From positions 25,231,505 through 25,295,504 of the forward strand of contig CM041115.1 of assembly GCA_023079485.1 (NCBI GenBank): a DNA stretch of 64,000 bases, given 5' to 3'. The number at the start of each line of letters is the position of its first letter. Position 1 is the stretch's first letter. Made by a program: the position numbers and the translations under genes. Positions 52,801 to 64,000 of this stretch are shown in pieces. This stretch comes from Archilochus colubris (lineage: Eukaryota > Chordata > Aves > Apodiformes > Trochilidae). The notes under the pieces were generated by a model, which did not search any database, was not told the origin of the DNA, and saw only the letters and a list, made by a program, of their open reading frames with translations.

Positions 52801-52969
52801 GATGTTCAGAAAGTAGACCTTAGATGTTTTGAAGTGCCTATATTTTGGACAATGAAATTCCCCTGTTGCCTGCATACAAATGTCAACATGAACTTGAAAG
52901 CAGCTAGAACCCTTCTGATCTCACTCACTGTACAAGGATCATCTCTGTGTAAATATTTACTTGTGATTA

Positions 52970-53560
52970 TCACAGAATCACAGAATGTTTTAGGTTGGAA
53001 GAGACCTCCAAGATCATCCAATCTAACCTTTGACCAACACCATAAACTAACTCCTAAAACCATGTCCCTAAGGACCTTTTATATACCTCCAGGGATGGTG
53101 ACTCCACCACTGTCCTATGCAGGACATTCCAATGCCTGACAACCCTCTCAGTGAAAAAATGTTTCCTAACATCCAGCCTAAACCTCCTCTGGCACAGCTT
53201 CCATCCATTCCCTCTGGTCCTATCACAGTCCACTAAGGAGAAGAGGCTATTTCCCTCCTCACTCCAACCTCCCTTGAGGTGGCTGAAGAGAACAATAATG
53301 TCTCCTCTCAGCCTCCTCCAGACTAAAACAGCCCCAGTTCCCTCAGCTGCTCCTCACAGGACTTGTGCTCCAGGCCTTTCATGAGCTTTGTTGCCCTTCC
53401 CTGGACACGCTCCAGCACTTCTGTGTCCCTCTTATAGTGAGGTGCCCAGAACTGAACACAATGTTCAAGGTGCAGCCTCAACAGAGCTGAGTACAGAGGG
53501 ATGATCACCTCCCTATTCCTGCTGGCCACTGAGTTCCTAACACAAGCCAGGATGCCATTA
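52970..53560 (-). mobile_element. CR1 LINE 3' fragment
   Basis: A minus-strand CR1 with its 3' end at the left: AATCACAGAATG, then GGTTGGAAGAGACCTCCAAG. Coding remains on the minus strand include [20 protein letters not shown] and [20 protein letters not shown]. Truncated 5' near 53560. The 3' UTR differs from the other copies (CTAAGGACCTTTTATATACC), indicating yet another subfamily. Confidence 0.93.
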
Positions 53561-56500
53561 AATGTATGGGTCTGTACAGGCACCTGATAACATTTGGGAC
53601 CATAGAAATCATGTTTCATAGAAACAAAATGTTGACATTCTGAGTTTCCATTTCTTTTGAAATCTGTGAGAGGTAAAATCAGTAATTATTCAAGGCCTAA
53701 GCAGTAAATTTTGTAAGTTTTGTAACTGGAAAAGACATAGAATACATAATAGGTTTGTTTTGCATTCTGGTGTTACCTCCTACATTTTGCTGTGCTCTGC
53801 TCCCAGGGGCTGTGAGCCAGGCTTCATTCCCTCATATCACCTTTTCCTGCTGCTCTGGCAGCACGGCAAAACCACAAACTCACAGTTTCTCTGCACAGAG
53901 GAGTGCTGTGCTGTTGTGGACTGCAGCCCAAAGTCGTGTTTTGGGACCTGACATAGCGGTGTGGGTACACATATCTTGTCTGTGAACTGCCAGGATACAT
54001 TAAATCTCTGATTTGTCACTTCAGTAAATACAAAGAAAGGCACAGACTTGCCTCGAGAACCAAGGGTTATATTCAATTCACCTCAGTTCAGTCTCCCCAC
54101 AGCAGAAAGAGGACATGACAAGCTGTTCTTTGAACCAAATTTTTTATTTGTAGATCTCTATTTTTTTATAAATCAAAGCTTAGGAAAGTATATGTTTTAA
54201 AGTTCTTTCCTAGTCCTTTCCTTTAAATACTTAAATACTTAAAATAATTTGAGACATGAGCAGTTATGGGGTACTTCCTTTTCCACCACAAACACTGACA
54301 GATTCTTTCCTAAGAATCCATACTTGCATCCTAAAGGCATAAAATGGTGCCTGCATATGATTTAGATCCACATATTTCAAGCTTCTTTTTCTGAACACAA
54401 ATTGGTACATTCCTACACCTAAAATTATTTAGATCGTACTTTCTTATTGTAGCTAAGCTTATTATATATAAATACTTTGTATTTTGTATTTAAAAAATAA
54501 ATCTGAGAAAGAGGAAAACGTTCATTATGCTGTTTATTTACAGAAATAGAAAGCATCATTTTAAGGATGCTTTTTTAGTACTTCTTTATTGTGCTTTGAC
54601 AATAACCCAAATGGCTTTAAGTAATGGTTTGAAATCTTCACTTTTGTGGAAAAGAGCTGGGTATCACCTGGGAAATAATGACTAAAAACTTGATCTGCTT
54701 TTCTGGCTTTTTAGCTTGGCGGGTTGCACAATATATCAGAATAACCTTCCTGTGGAGTTTTCTCGCATAGGTTTTTGTATTTTAAGATCCTTTTCCAGTA
54801 GCTGTGGTGGTACTTGGAATGATTATCAGCAGCAGTACCACAAAAATGTAGAAGATATTTCTTGGGAAAATATACAGAAAAATTACACTGAAAAACAGAA
54901 GCCACAAAATTTAATATTCAAAGCTATGTGTGGATGAAATCAACTGCATCTGACAATGTTTGTCATGAATGGTTACACAGCTTCAGTTAATAAATCATCA
55001 TGGATTTTATCTCTTGCTTTTTTTTTTCTTTTTGAGAAAGTCAGGTTGTTTTTAATGAAAATACATCTGAAAGCCTGTAGCTACCTTCAGATGACTTTCT
55101 CAGATGAATTGTAGTTGTAGAATGTATTTCCTGTTATAGTATTACGGAGATGTTGGAGTACAGAAATTGGTGGTCAATGCAACTGACAAAAGACAAATCC
55201 TTCTATATTAATGTAGAGAGGCAGGAAGATTGATGACCTCTAAAATTAAAAGTGTTCCATGAAGAAATTATTTGCATGTTAAGTAACTTTTAAAAATCAG
55301 TAGATCAAAAAAATAATTTATCACTTTTTCCTTCCATAAAATTTTTTATATTGCTTTTTCCTTCTACAAAAATGTTAAACGTATATGCAGAGCGAACTGC
55401 AAACCATTAATGTAACTGAAATGCAGCTCTTATATGAGAAAATGCCAGTTTATGAAAAAACTTACCTACTCAAGGCAAAAATAGTTTTCCATTTTAATAT
55501 GTATTGTTAAGTAAGTGATAAAGAGGTAAGATCTTAGGTTCTAGAGATACATCTTTTAATTTCAAATATGTTCTTGAGCTAAGCTGTTCTTAATCAATGG
55601 TAGAACTGCAAGAGTACAGAGTCATGGCTCAGAGCTATCATTAGCCTGATGAAAAATGCTGACAAATTGCTATCTTTCCTTCTTTCATATTTTAAGGGGT
55701 TCATTTTGAGACCTGAAATTATTCTTTTGTGATACTGAAGAGAAAGGAAAATATCTAGTTCTTCCTTCCCTTTAATAAAAATTCCATAGTACTTACCTTG
55801 TCTTAAATAACTGTAATTTTTTCAAGTTGCATTCCTGCATTTGAAAAAAATATGCTGGGGTTTTTTAGGTTTTACATGTACAATGTAGGAGCTGCTATAG
55901 ATATATCTCTCTATGAATAATGAAAATTTTGTATTTGGAAAACCTGTGAATCCCATTAGAAAGAAACTACAATTTCCCTTGCTAGACCATAACAAGACTG
56001 AACAAAACTTTTCTTTTCCCCCTAGCTAACTGGAATAACAGATCCCATTACTTGTGGAGTAAAAGTATGTGATAAAAGTTAAAAAAAGAATTATTTATAA
56101 AAATTGAACTTTTTATATTTATATTTTAACTATCCCTTTACCAAAAGGTTTTTTGTTTCCAGGCTGATAGCTCAGGAACATATCCATGGCAGTTGACTGA
56201 AGATAGAATCTTTCCAAGATAATGAGCCTGGCCTTGTTTTTAAAAAGAACCACCTGACCATGTAATATTGTAAGAGGAAGGTGGGCCCTCAGGCACTGAT
56301 TAATGGTTCAAAATCAGAATAAGGGAAACTAGCAAGGCAAAATGCAAAGCAAAGTACTCAGCATTTTAATTACAAAAGAATAGAAAGAAAGGTTTTAGAA
56401 GCATTGTGCCCTGGGACTTCCAGCCATTTTTACCATCTCAAAAGTTTTTGCAAATGATTTCTCTGGTAGTTTTACAGCCCATCATTTTGACAAATACTGA

Positions 56501-56576
56501 AATTATGTGCTAAAATTATTGTAGGAAGGAAAATATTCAATGCTATTTTATTTGGCAGTGTTGAGCTCCAAAAGCA
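53561..56576 (+). other. FBXL17 last intron between CR1 copies
   Basis: AT-rich intron. The slightly GC-richer patch near 53760-53950 holds overlapping open frames but no recognisable domain. No gene or RNA identified. Confidence 0.5.
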
Positions 56577-58222
56577 ATCAAAAGAGACTTCAGGACTCTG
56601 GGGTGATAATTTGAAGGATCAGGAGCACAGGTGGCGTGTTCCTCAGTCCCTTCATTGCCAGGGGAGAATACTGACAGGAACAGGAAAAGACAGATTATTA
56701 ATGCATGGCTTAAAGACTGATGCCATTGGTGGAATTTTGGATTTTTTTGTCATGGGTAGTTTTACACAGCACCAGGACTGCTGACAAGTAAAGGGAGTGC
56801 ATCTGAGTCAAAAGGGGAAAAGGATTCTAGCGCATGAGCTTGCAGGGCTCATTAGTAAGGCTTTGAACTAGGTTCAAAGGGAAAAGTGGATAAAGCCAGG
56901 CTCACCAAAGATGATCTTACAGGTGGCATGCCAATGTTAAGGTGATTTAGCTCACCTGCATCTGCATCAATGAACACACCATGAGCAGTATGCTGCAGGA
57001 ACTGTAAACTATTGTGCAGCAGGATATCTATGACTTAGTTGCCATCAGAGAAAGATGTTGAGATGATTCTCATGAGTGGAGTGTTGCAATGGATGGCTAT
57101 AAGGTCTTTGGAAGGGATAGGCAAGAAAGGAGACATGATGGGATGGCTCTATACATGAGAGAGTGTTTCAGCTGTGTAGATTTCAACAGCTGTGATGAGT
57201 TCAAGTGGTTATGGATAATGATAAGTGGGAAAGGCCAACAAGGCAGATATCCTGTTAGGAATCTGATACAGACCACCCAAACAGGAAGGAGAGGCAGATG
57301 AAGCATTCTACAAGTGGCTGGCAGAAGTTGAGCTCTTGTCCTCGTGAGAGACTTCAGATTACTGGAGTTCTGCTGGAAATACAACACAGCAAGTAGGGAA
57401 CAGTCTGGGAGGGTCCTGGAGTGTAAGATAACTTCCTAACACAACTGGTAAGTGAGCTGACCAGGGGATGTTCCTCTCTAGAGCTGCTGTTCACAAACAG
57501 AGGACTGGTGGGAGGTGTGGTGATCTGTGGAATGATAGAGTTCTCAATTCATGATGAAATAAAGAGGAGGCTCAGCAAAACCTCCACCATGGATGTCTGA
57601 GATCTGAAGAGGGATCTGGACAGGCTGCATCAGTGGGCTGAGGTCAGCTGTAGGAGGTATAGCAAAGGCAAACGCTTGCTCCTCTACTTGGGCTGCAACA
57701 ACCCCATGCAACACTACAGGCTTGGGGAAGAGTGGCTGGAAACTTGCTTGGCAGAAAAAGACCCAGGGTTGCTGGTTGACACCTGTCTGAATGGGAACTA
57801 GGAGTGGCCAAGAAGGCCAATGGCATCCTGGGTTGTATCAGCACCAGTGCATCAAGCAGGATTAGGGAAGTGCTTGTCACCCTAGTGCTTGTCACCAGTG
57901 TACTCAGCACTGGTGAGGCCACACTTTGTGTACTGTGTTCAGTTTTGGGCCCTTTGCTACAAGAAGGCCACTAAGGTGCTGACGTATGTCCAGAGAAGGG
58001 CAGCAAAGCTGATCAGTGGTCTGGTGAATAAGTGTTATAAGGATTATTTGAGTCAACTGGGATTGCTTACTAATGAGAAGAGGAGTCTGAGGGGAGACCT
58101 TGTTACTTTCTACAGCTACTTGAAAGGAATCTGTAGGGAGGTGGGGGTTGGTCTCTTCTCCCATCTTGATGATCTTAGAGGTCTTTTGCAACCGTAATGA
58201 TTCTATTATTCTATAATTCATC
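56577..58222 (+). mobile_element. CR1 LINE keeping pre-ORF2 region and endonuclease, RT deleted
   Basis: A plus-strand CR1 that reaches further 5' than any other copy here. Bases 56577-57000 resemble the region ahead of and at the start of ORF2 (SGLWGDNLKDQEHRWRVPQS when translated). Bases 57005-57310 encode part of the endonuclease (DIYDLVAIRERC, then AMDGYKVFGRDRQERRHDGM), with an in-frame stop near 57058. Near 57597 it jumps from the endonuclease-RT linker (KTSTMDV) to the post-RT block RDLDRLHQWAE, so the whole RT core is absent. A further jump near 58155-58165 removes the last part of ORF2. It ends with ATTCTATTATTCTATA. Dead copy. Confidence 0.88.
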
Positions 58223-60537
58223 AGGAAGAAAGTAATCTGAAATAGTATCACTATATAAATAAGCATTGTCATTATACTACATATGGGTCTTTATTAACTT
58301 CAGTTTTTGTAATTAGGAACAAAACAACATACAGTTTAATCATAATTTTGAAGTACTTAAGGTACTTGTAATATTTTTACCTTGAAAATTTTTTACCTCG
58401 TATATATGGATTCTAGAAGAAGTTCATATGATTGAAATGAACAGGATTATCAAACCAACCAGCCAGCCAAACTTAAACACTCCTCCAGAATGGTTTCTCT
58501 GATTTATGAGAAAAGTAAACTCTCACAATAAGCAAAGAGAAGTGAGAATAAAAAGTATAATTTATACAACTTTAATATTCAATATTGTGCTGGCAATCAC
58601 AAGTAGCGATTAGAACAGCAAGCCCTGAAGTGACGGCTCTGCTAGAAATCTATGCAGACTCAGAGATTTGAAATTGATTGTTTTATTTTTTTGAAGCAAT
58701 CCAGTGACTGTAGCAATTGTGCAGGAACTGGCAATTTGAGACAGTAGCATTTACCTGTGTAAACAATCACAGCAATTAATTTCATCCCTCTAGGGATGAA
58801 CAACCTTCCTGTTGAGTACTATGCAAAGAACTGTAAAGGGGCTTCAGTCCACAAGCAGCCTTCTCTGAAATTTGCTGCCATTGAATGTGCATTCAGTTTA
58901 TTGCACTTCACATGGCAGAAAGTATTGTAGATATTTCTGTTTACCAAGTCCTTCCCCTTTCCAAATATAAGTGGTAAATTAACTGCTGAGACTTAACGCA
59001 ATTAATTAATTGTTCAATGTCATTATAATAATAGTAAATTTAGACTGTAACTGTCAAATCCATTATTTATGAGTCTGCAAGTAAAGTACAGTGTTTGCAT
59101 ATATGTGCATGTGTGCTTTTTGTTTAGTTTTTTGGTTTTAATAACAGCATCCATTAAGTCAAAATACGTTCTTCTCAGAAATCATAAGGGACTTTCTTTG
59201 GACTATAGGGTATTGTGTGAATATTGATAGTGCTGTTATTTTATTAAAGTCCTAAACAAAGTTTCTGCCCCTGGGCATAAGGGCAGTCACTGAAACTCTG
59301 TGGGATATGTCTGCCTTAGCTGATCAAGTGCAGTTCACACAAAACATTTCCAGAAATCTTTATAATTTTATTATGGCTACAGGCTACAGTTATAATTGGG
59401 CCACCTGAGAATATAATTCATTCAACTATTAACAAAAAAAATCAAATGAAGTGCACTTTTTGTAAGACACTGGCTTAAGGGAGAAAACTGCAGCTTAGAG
59501 CTAAGAGAAAGAGTATATGAAAATGTGTTTCTTAGCGACTTCAAGCGTGAATGTTCTGGATTTTATTGTTAAAACACTGGAGAAACTGGGACATAAAATG
59601 TGCCTGAAATCCATTATTACAGATAGTTGCAGTGACTGGAGTCATTTCTTTGTCCACCATTTATTGACTTTAATGTAATACTACTCTCTGTATACTGAGA
59701 CAGAAATGCACACAAATTTCAGTACTCCTAGTGCTGCAATACCACTCCCTTAGCAATAATGTCAATAACAGAGTAAGAAACCCTTTTTGGAACAAAACAC
59801 TTCGCACTTTTTTGTGTACAATTGGTTCTCTGATAATTAGAATTATGTAGAATTATTGTGTAGAAATGCAATTATAATACTTGCCCTGTGCTAACCTGTA
59901 TTATCAAACATCATCTGTGGTAGCCTTCAAAATTTTTTGGTGTGAATGTTACTTGTCACCTACTAACATTTCCTTGAAATGCTTCAAAAGTAGTAGGTTT
60001 CTGAAATCAGGCTAGCATATATGTAAGTGCTATGTATTACAGACGCCTTTCTGTGCAGATATTGCAGATGAATCATATTATATCTTTGTTACTGTTTATT
60101 AATGACTGGCCTATAAATTTCTCCAGCTGAAGATACCTATCTGTATTGTCTTCAGGAGAGTGCCCATGGTAAAACATAAAACTTGCAGTTCAGGTGATAA
60201 CTCTATTCTTCCTTTTCAGTAGTTCTCTAAATGTCAAAACACAGACATTTTAGTACCTTTAGAATCAAAAGTGCATTCTGAGATTGCCCTTGATACACCT
60301 ACAGGAGGAGTTTTTGAGATCCTATGGTTTTTGAGAACTGTAGGCAGTTTTACAGTTCTTCTTAGAAGTATAGTAAGTTAGTTCTCCCAGTTAGAACCAA
60401 AACTTTTCGGAGCCCTTTTATGTGCCATCTTGTATTCCAATCTAAGACAAATCTCCTGAATATTATATCAAATGAAAGCAAATTAACTAAAAGTAGGAAC
60501 ATCCTGTTTAGCATAAGTCTTTAAACCTTTGTTTCAG
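58223..60537 (+). other. FBXL17 last intron between CR1 copies
   Basis: AT-rich intron. A stretch near 58590-58930 has complex, non-repetitive sequence with several ATTAA and CAAT motifs and might be conserved. No gene or repeat recognised. Confidence 0.5.
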
Positions 60538-61500
60538 AGAATCATACAATAGTTTGGGTTGGAAGGGACCTTTAAAGGTCATCTAGACCAATCATACTAC
60601 AATGAGTGGGAACATCTTCAACTAGATCTTCAACTTGTCCAGCGTGACCTTGGATGTTTCCAGGAATGGGGCATCTACCACCTCTCAGGGCAACCTGTTC
60701 CAGTGTTTCACCACACTCATTGTAAAAAAATTTCTTTCTTATATCTGAATCAATCATTTGTATTTAAAACCTCTTTAAACATGTCCTGTTGCAACAAGCC
60801 CTACAAAACTTTGTCACCATTTTGTTTTTGAGCTTTCTTTAAGTACTGAAAGGACACAATAATGTCTTCCCAGGGTATCTCTTCTTCCAGCTATACAGTT
60901 CCAGCTCTCTCAGCTTTTCCTCACAGGAGAGGTATTCCATCCCTCTGATCATCTTTTGTGGCCTTTCTCTGAGAACTAGGTGGAGTCTCATGAGGGCAGA
61001 GAAAAAAGTGAAGAATCACCACCCTTGACCTGCTCATCATGCTTTTTTCAATGCAGCCCAGGAGACACTGGATTTCTGAACTACAAGGACACATTGTCAG
61101 CTACTGTCCAGTTTTTCACCAGCCAATACCCCCAAGTCCTTCTCCTCTCAGCTGTTCTCAATCCCTTCATTCCCCAGCCTGTATTGATGTTGGGAGTTGC
61201 CCCAGTCAATGTGCAGGACCTTACACTTGACCTTTTAAACCTCATGAACTCGACATGGACCCACTTCTTGCGCATGTCCTGGTCCCTCTGGGTAGCAGTG
61301 TGTCTCTCAGGCACATCAACCACACCACTCAGCTTGGTGCCATCTGCAAACTTGCTGAGGGTGCACTCTGTCTCACTGTCTGTGTCACTGATGGAGATAT
61401 TGAACAGTATCAGTCCCAGTATGGATCCCTGAGAGACACTGATCACCACCTGGTCATTAAGCTGTTGACCGGTACTCTCTGAATGCAGCCGTCCAACCCA
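60538..61500 (-). mobile_element. CR1 LINE fragment, RT catalytic block to 3' end
   Basis: A minus-strand CR1 with its 3' end at the left (GAATCATACAATAGTTTGGG, then TTGGAAGGGACC). The 5' part on the right translates on the minus strand as SQGSILGLILFNISISDTDS and SKFADGTKLSGVVDVPERHT. The second catalytic Asp of FADD is therefore Gly. Part of ORF2 between the NSV-type block and the C-terminal region is missing near 60960-61080. Dead copy. Confidence 0.9.
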
Positions 61501-61595
61501 TTCAACATGAGCCAGCATTGTGCACTTGCAGCCTAAAAAGCCATCTGTCTCCTTACAGACCTTAGAGCAGCCTTTCTGTACCTGAAGGGGGACAT
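61501..61595 (+). mobile_element. Short opposite-strand CR1 fragment abutting the preceding copy
   Basis: On the plus strand this reads FNMSQHCALAA, stop, KAICLL, and then AAFLYLKG. These are two normally distant CR1 ORF2 blocks brought together by deletion. It directly adjoins the 5' side of the minus-strand CR1 at 60538-61500. Confidence 0.7.
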
Positions 61596-63816
61596 GCCAT
61601 TTTGGTTGTTGGCTTTGTAGTAAATACCTTAGCATACAAATAACTAGACTGTAGCTTCTGTAAATGTGTTCACTCTTGAGTCAGAAATTGTGACATGGAG
61701 ATGATGCCTGCCAGGACATGAAGATCATTACCTTCCTTTCTGTGTTTGAACATCATCTTTGTAACAAATTTGTCTTAGCAGGTGTTCTCTTTAACAGAAA
61801 ATCTGTTTCTGATACTGGCTCTAAAGCCACAATATCACTGCTATTCTAACAAATAAAACACAACAGGTATGGGCCAAATAATAATACCCTCTCTCTGCTG
61901 GTAATATTTGCAGATATCTAGTAGAGTAAAAGAGAAAGAGCAAAGTGATCAGCTCTCTGTGCTAAGAACCTTCACTGTGGACAAGTTAACCATTTTGTTT
62001 GTGGTAGTATCATAGATTCTGCCATGGCTCTCTTCACCAAAAATTTAAAGAAGAGGCATTTGATTAATTTGAGTATTTTTGAATAGACAAAAAAAAGTAC
62101 CAAGTACTGCAAGTAGGGAATTCTTTCCTTCCAAGCAGTATGAAAGTATGTATTTAGCTATAAATATCAGGTATTTTTGAGGACTTGTGCAATCTCTGAT
62201 TTAATTTTGATTTATTAAAAGTCACTTCTTGTTTTTCAGCACTGGAAGATGTTAGTATAATGTAGTAACTTGCTAAAAGACTACAGTTAGTGCTATAAAG
62301 TAAAGTTAAACCAATTTTCTCTCCAAGAGAGCCTCAGCTAGGTGAAACTTCCAATGAAGATTGAGTATTTCTATTATCAAAGTAGAAAAACTGGATATTA
62401 AACCTTTCATTTATCCTTGTCATTCGGTGCAATCACTGTTCAGAAGGAACACTCCTGGTTATCTTCTAAGGACAAAAATATTATTAGATACTGGGGTCAC
62501 TGTGCTTTAATATATTATTCCCAGGATGGATCTTTGTAATGGAAGTAAACATTTTATTCTAGTTTTTAACTTTTGGCCTTCAAAGTGAAACATTATGGGG
62601 GAAAAAGCAAGTCATTACATCAGTTGTACCTCCTAGGTGGTTCTGTATTTAAATATGTTGATGCATTTTAATTTGCCCAAGTGTTCAGCAAAGATTTCTA
62701 AGAGAGCTCTTTAGAAGTTACGATTCTTGGTTAATCTTTTATTTGTCAAAAGCTTGAAGAAAGCTGTCTGCTTATATGATATGAACTGCAATATTCTTAA
62801 CAATAATTGACAGATTAATCCTCTCACAATGCTACAATTGTAAAGGTGTTAGGTTTAGCTAGGCTTCCCTGATTGGCTTGTCTAATCAACAATGAAGGCA
62901 CTACCTTTGATATCTGAGATTTAGGAGGGACATCCCAGATCTGATAAGCCTGCATATTTTAATTATTAATCCCACCATTTCTGCCCCAAACCCCTTTGTG
63001 CAGTGTTAGCCTCACACCAAAAGGCTAAATAAAAAATTCTGCCTCTGGCCTTTGGAAAAGTTTACTTATATTTGTAATTGGCAAATTGATCTATCTCCAG
63101 TATAGAATAGTTTGTATTCTTTTCCTCATAGGTACTCATGTTATCTCATATTTTTACTTACAACAACATTGGTAGCTACCATACAGAGCAAGTTCGTTTC
63201 ACTAAAGTTAATTGTGGAATTACTGCATAGTATGTCTAAAAGTATCATAACTGTGCCATAATTTAATTAATAGATCTACTATTTTTTTCTTTTCTAACGC
63301 CAGTAATATCTTACATTTCAAACCTATGTCTCCTTGAGCGAGTTTGAATAAATATGTTTCTATTTCAATATAGAAATCTGTTGCTGCAGGCAGTACTTTG
63401 TTAAATAGGATGGCTTTTGTTTGACTAATTAGGTTTGGTGCTCTCTGAGTGGCCAGCATAGTCAAGCATGGAACAAAAAAGCTTAATAGATTGTTAAATA
63501 TCATTGCTGTATGCTAAACAAAGCTGTCTGCGAACAGAGACTATTTTTCCTTTCTGTTTCAGTCACATGTAATCAAACAATTTACTAGAATGCTGTGTAA
63601 AACTTCTCCCTTTACAATGATATCAAGGTGTGTTTGCTTTTTTTTAATTCTAATAGAACGTTACATTCTGTGTAATTGTTTTGTGATAAACTCACCCAAA
63701 CCTGTAGTACTAACGAAGAGCCCAATCCTGCAAGTATTCTTGAGTTTATTAGCTTGCATAATATTGCACTTTTTAATGACATTTTGCACATCACACATTC
63801 TTTCATTTGATTGCAG
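61596..63816 (+). other. FBXL17 last intron, 3' part
   Basis: AT-rich sequence ending in the polypyrimidine tract and TTGCAG acceptor of the terminal exon. No gene, RNA or transposon recognised. Confidence 0.6.
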
Positions 63817-63954
63817 GTGAATGAAGCTACCGTGGAGCAGCTAGTGCAGCAGTACCCGCATATAACCTTCAGTACTGTACTACAGGACTGCAAGAGGACA
63901 CTGGAACGAGCTTATCAAATGGGCTGGACACCCAATGTGTCTACTGCCTCCTAA
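63817..63954 (+). CDS. FBXL17: FBXL17 terminal coding exon with stop codon
   Basis: This is the last coding exon: 45 codons plus TAA (63952-63954). It follows a pyrimidine-rich stretch and TTGCAG acceptor ending at 63816, and opens in phase 0, so it joins the 49559-49701 exon without a frame change. The join completes the last LRR (the preceding exon ends RCDQ, this one begins VNEATVEQL). The rest is a basic, helical-looking C-terminal tail containing VEQLVQQYPHITFSTVLQDC and ending ERAYQMGWTPNVSTAS. In published FBXL17 structures the C-terminal helix crosses the LRR arc and contributes to binding the BTB substrate, so this small exon is probably functionally critical; that role is family knowledge, not visible here. 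No disruption is seen: the frame is open and both splice signals are canonical. Confidence 0.93.
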   Translation: MNEATVEQLVQQYPHITFSTVLQDCKRTLERAYQMGWTPNVSTAS

Positions 63955-64000
63955 CCTGCTATGCCATGTCTAGCACAACTGGTTACTCCCAACTGGCCAT
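63955..64000 (+). other. FBXL17: Start of FBXL17 3' UTR
   Basis: These 46 bases directly follow the TAA stop of the terminal FBXL17 exon and run to the window end. No polyadenylation signal is present yet, so the transcript end lies beyond the window. Confidence 0.8.

Larger units (their letters stand above)
49702..52969 (+). other. FBXL17 last intron, 5' part
   Basis: Begins with the GTAAGG donor. It includes a GA repeat (about 49773-49785), the AATAAA described separately and a (GT)n tract (about 51265-51277). No other feature was recognised. Confidence 0.6.

Noticed and set aside
53755..53985. Overlapping open frames in a GC-richer patch, possible exon
   Set aside because: No conserved motif and no convincing acceptor/donor pair. 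The FBXL17 frame is complete without it.
61081..61635. A 184-codon minus-strand open frame as a possible gene
   Set aside because: It translates a CR1 RT fragment fused to an antisense piece of the adjacent inverted CR1 fragment. No host domain.
1..64000. CRISPR arrays, prokaryotic operons, phage, tRNA or rRNA genes
   Set aside because: No direct-repeat/spacer arrays, ribosome-binding-site-led gene series or recognisable RNA gene folds were seen. Structure and repeats are those of a bird nuclear intron.

Overview
This is vertebrate nuclear DNA, almost certainly from a bird. It is AT-rich, lacks any dense or operon-like gene arrangement, and is littered with CR1 LINE fragments whose 3' ends carry the avian-type ATTCTATG octamer (or its complement, AATCATAG). 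The species cannot be determined from the sequence. The CR1 load is high: 14 loci that I can delimit by eye, about 12.6 kb or roughly one fifth of the window.

One host gene is recognisable. The 3' end of FBXL17 (F-box and leucine-rich-repeat protein 17) runs on the + strand. The penultimate coding exon is at 49559-49701 and the terminal coding exon at 63817-63954, followed by the start of the 3' UTR to the window end. Bases 1-49558 read as the downstream part of the preceding, very large intron, and 49702-63816 is the last intron (14,115 bp). The F-box and most leucine-rich repeats would be encoded upstream of the window. The two exons join in frame (phase 0) and together encode the last leucine-rich-repeat units and the C-terminal tail.

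Layout. 1-11892: AT-rich intron with simple repeats and no CR1 that I can recognise. 11893-17142: three CR1 copies. 17143-26117: mostly unique intron with one young minus-strand CR1 (21105-21763) and a possible conserved noncoding block near 18.6-18.8 kb. 26118-33897: three CR1 copies and a possible ancient DNA-transposon remnant near 29.7 kb. 33898-38223: AT-rich intron. 38224-42280: a CR1-dense stretch with rearranged copies. 42281-46214: intron holding an isolated CpG- and CTG-rich block at 44.6-44.8 kb. 46215-47153: a CR1 lacking its 3' end. 49559-49701: FBXL17 exon. 52970-61595: three CR1 loci in the last intron, one keeping part of the 5' half (pre-ORF2 region and endonuclease) and one with a short opposite-strand CR1 fragment at its edge. 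63817-64000: terminal exon.

Nearly all other open reading frames are CR1 ORF2 remnants, their antisense shadows or chance frames. I found no tRNA, rRNA, CRISPR array, prokaryotic gene or intact transposon. The most checkable unusual points are a possible intronic-polyadenylation isoform of FBXL17 (in-frame read-through ending two bases before an AATAAA), several CR1 copies with large internal deletions or rearrangements, and the CpG/CTG-rich block. I see no clear evidence of a previously undescribed biological system.
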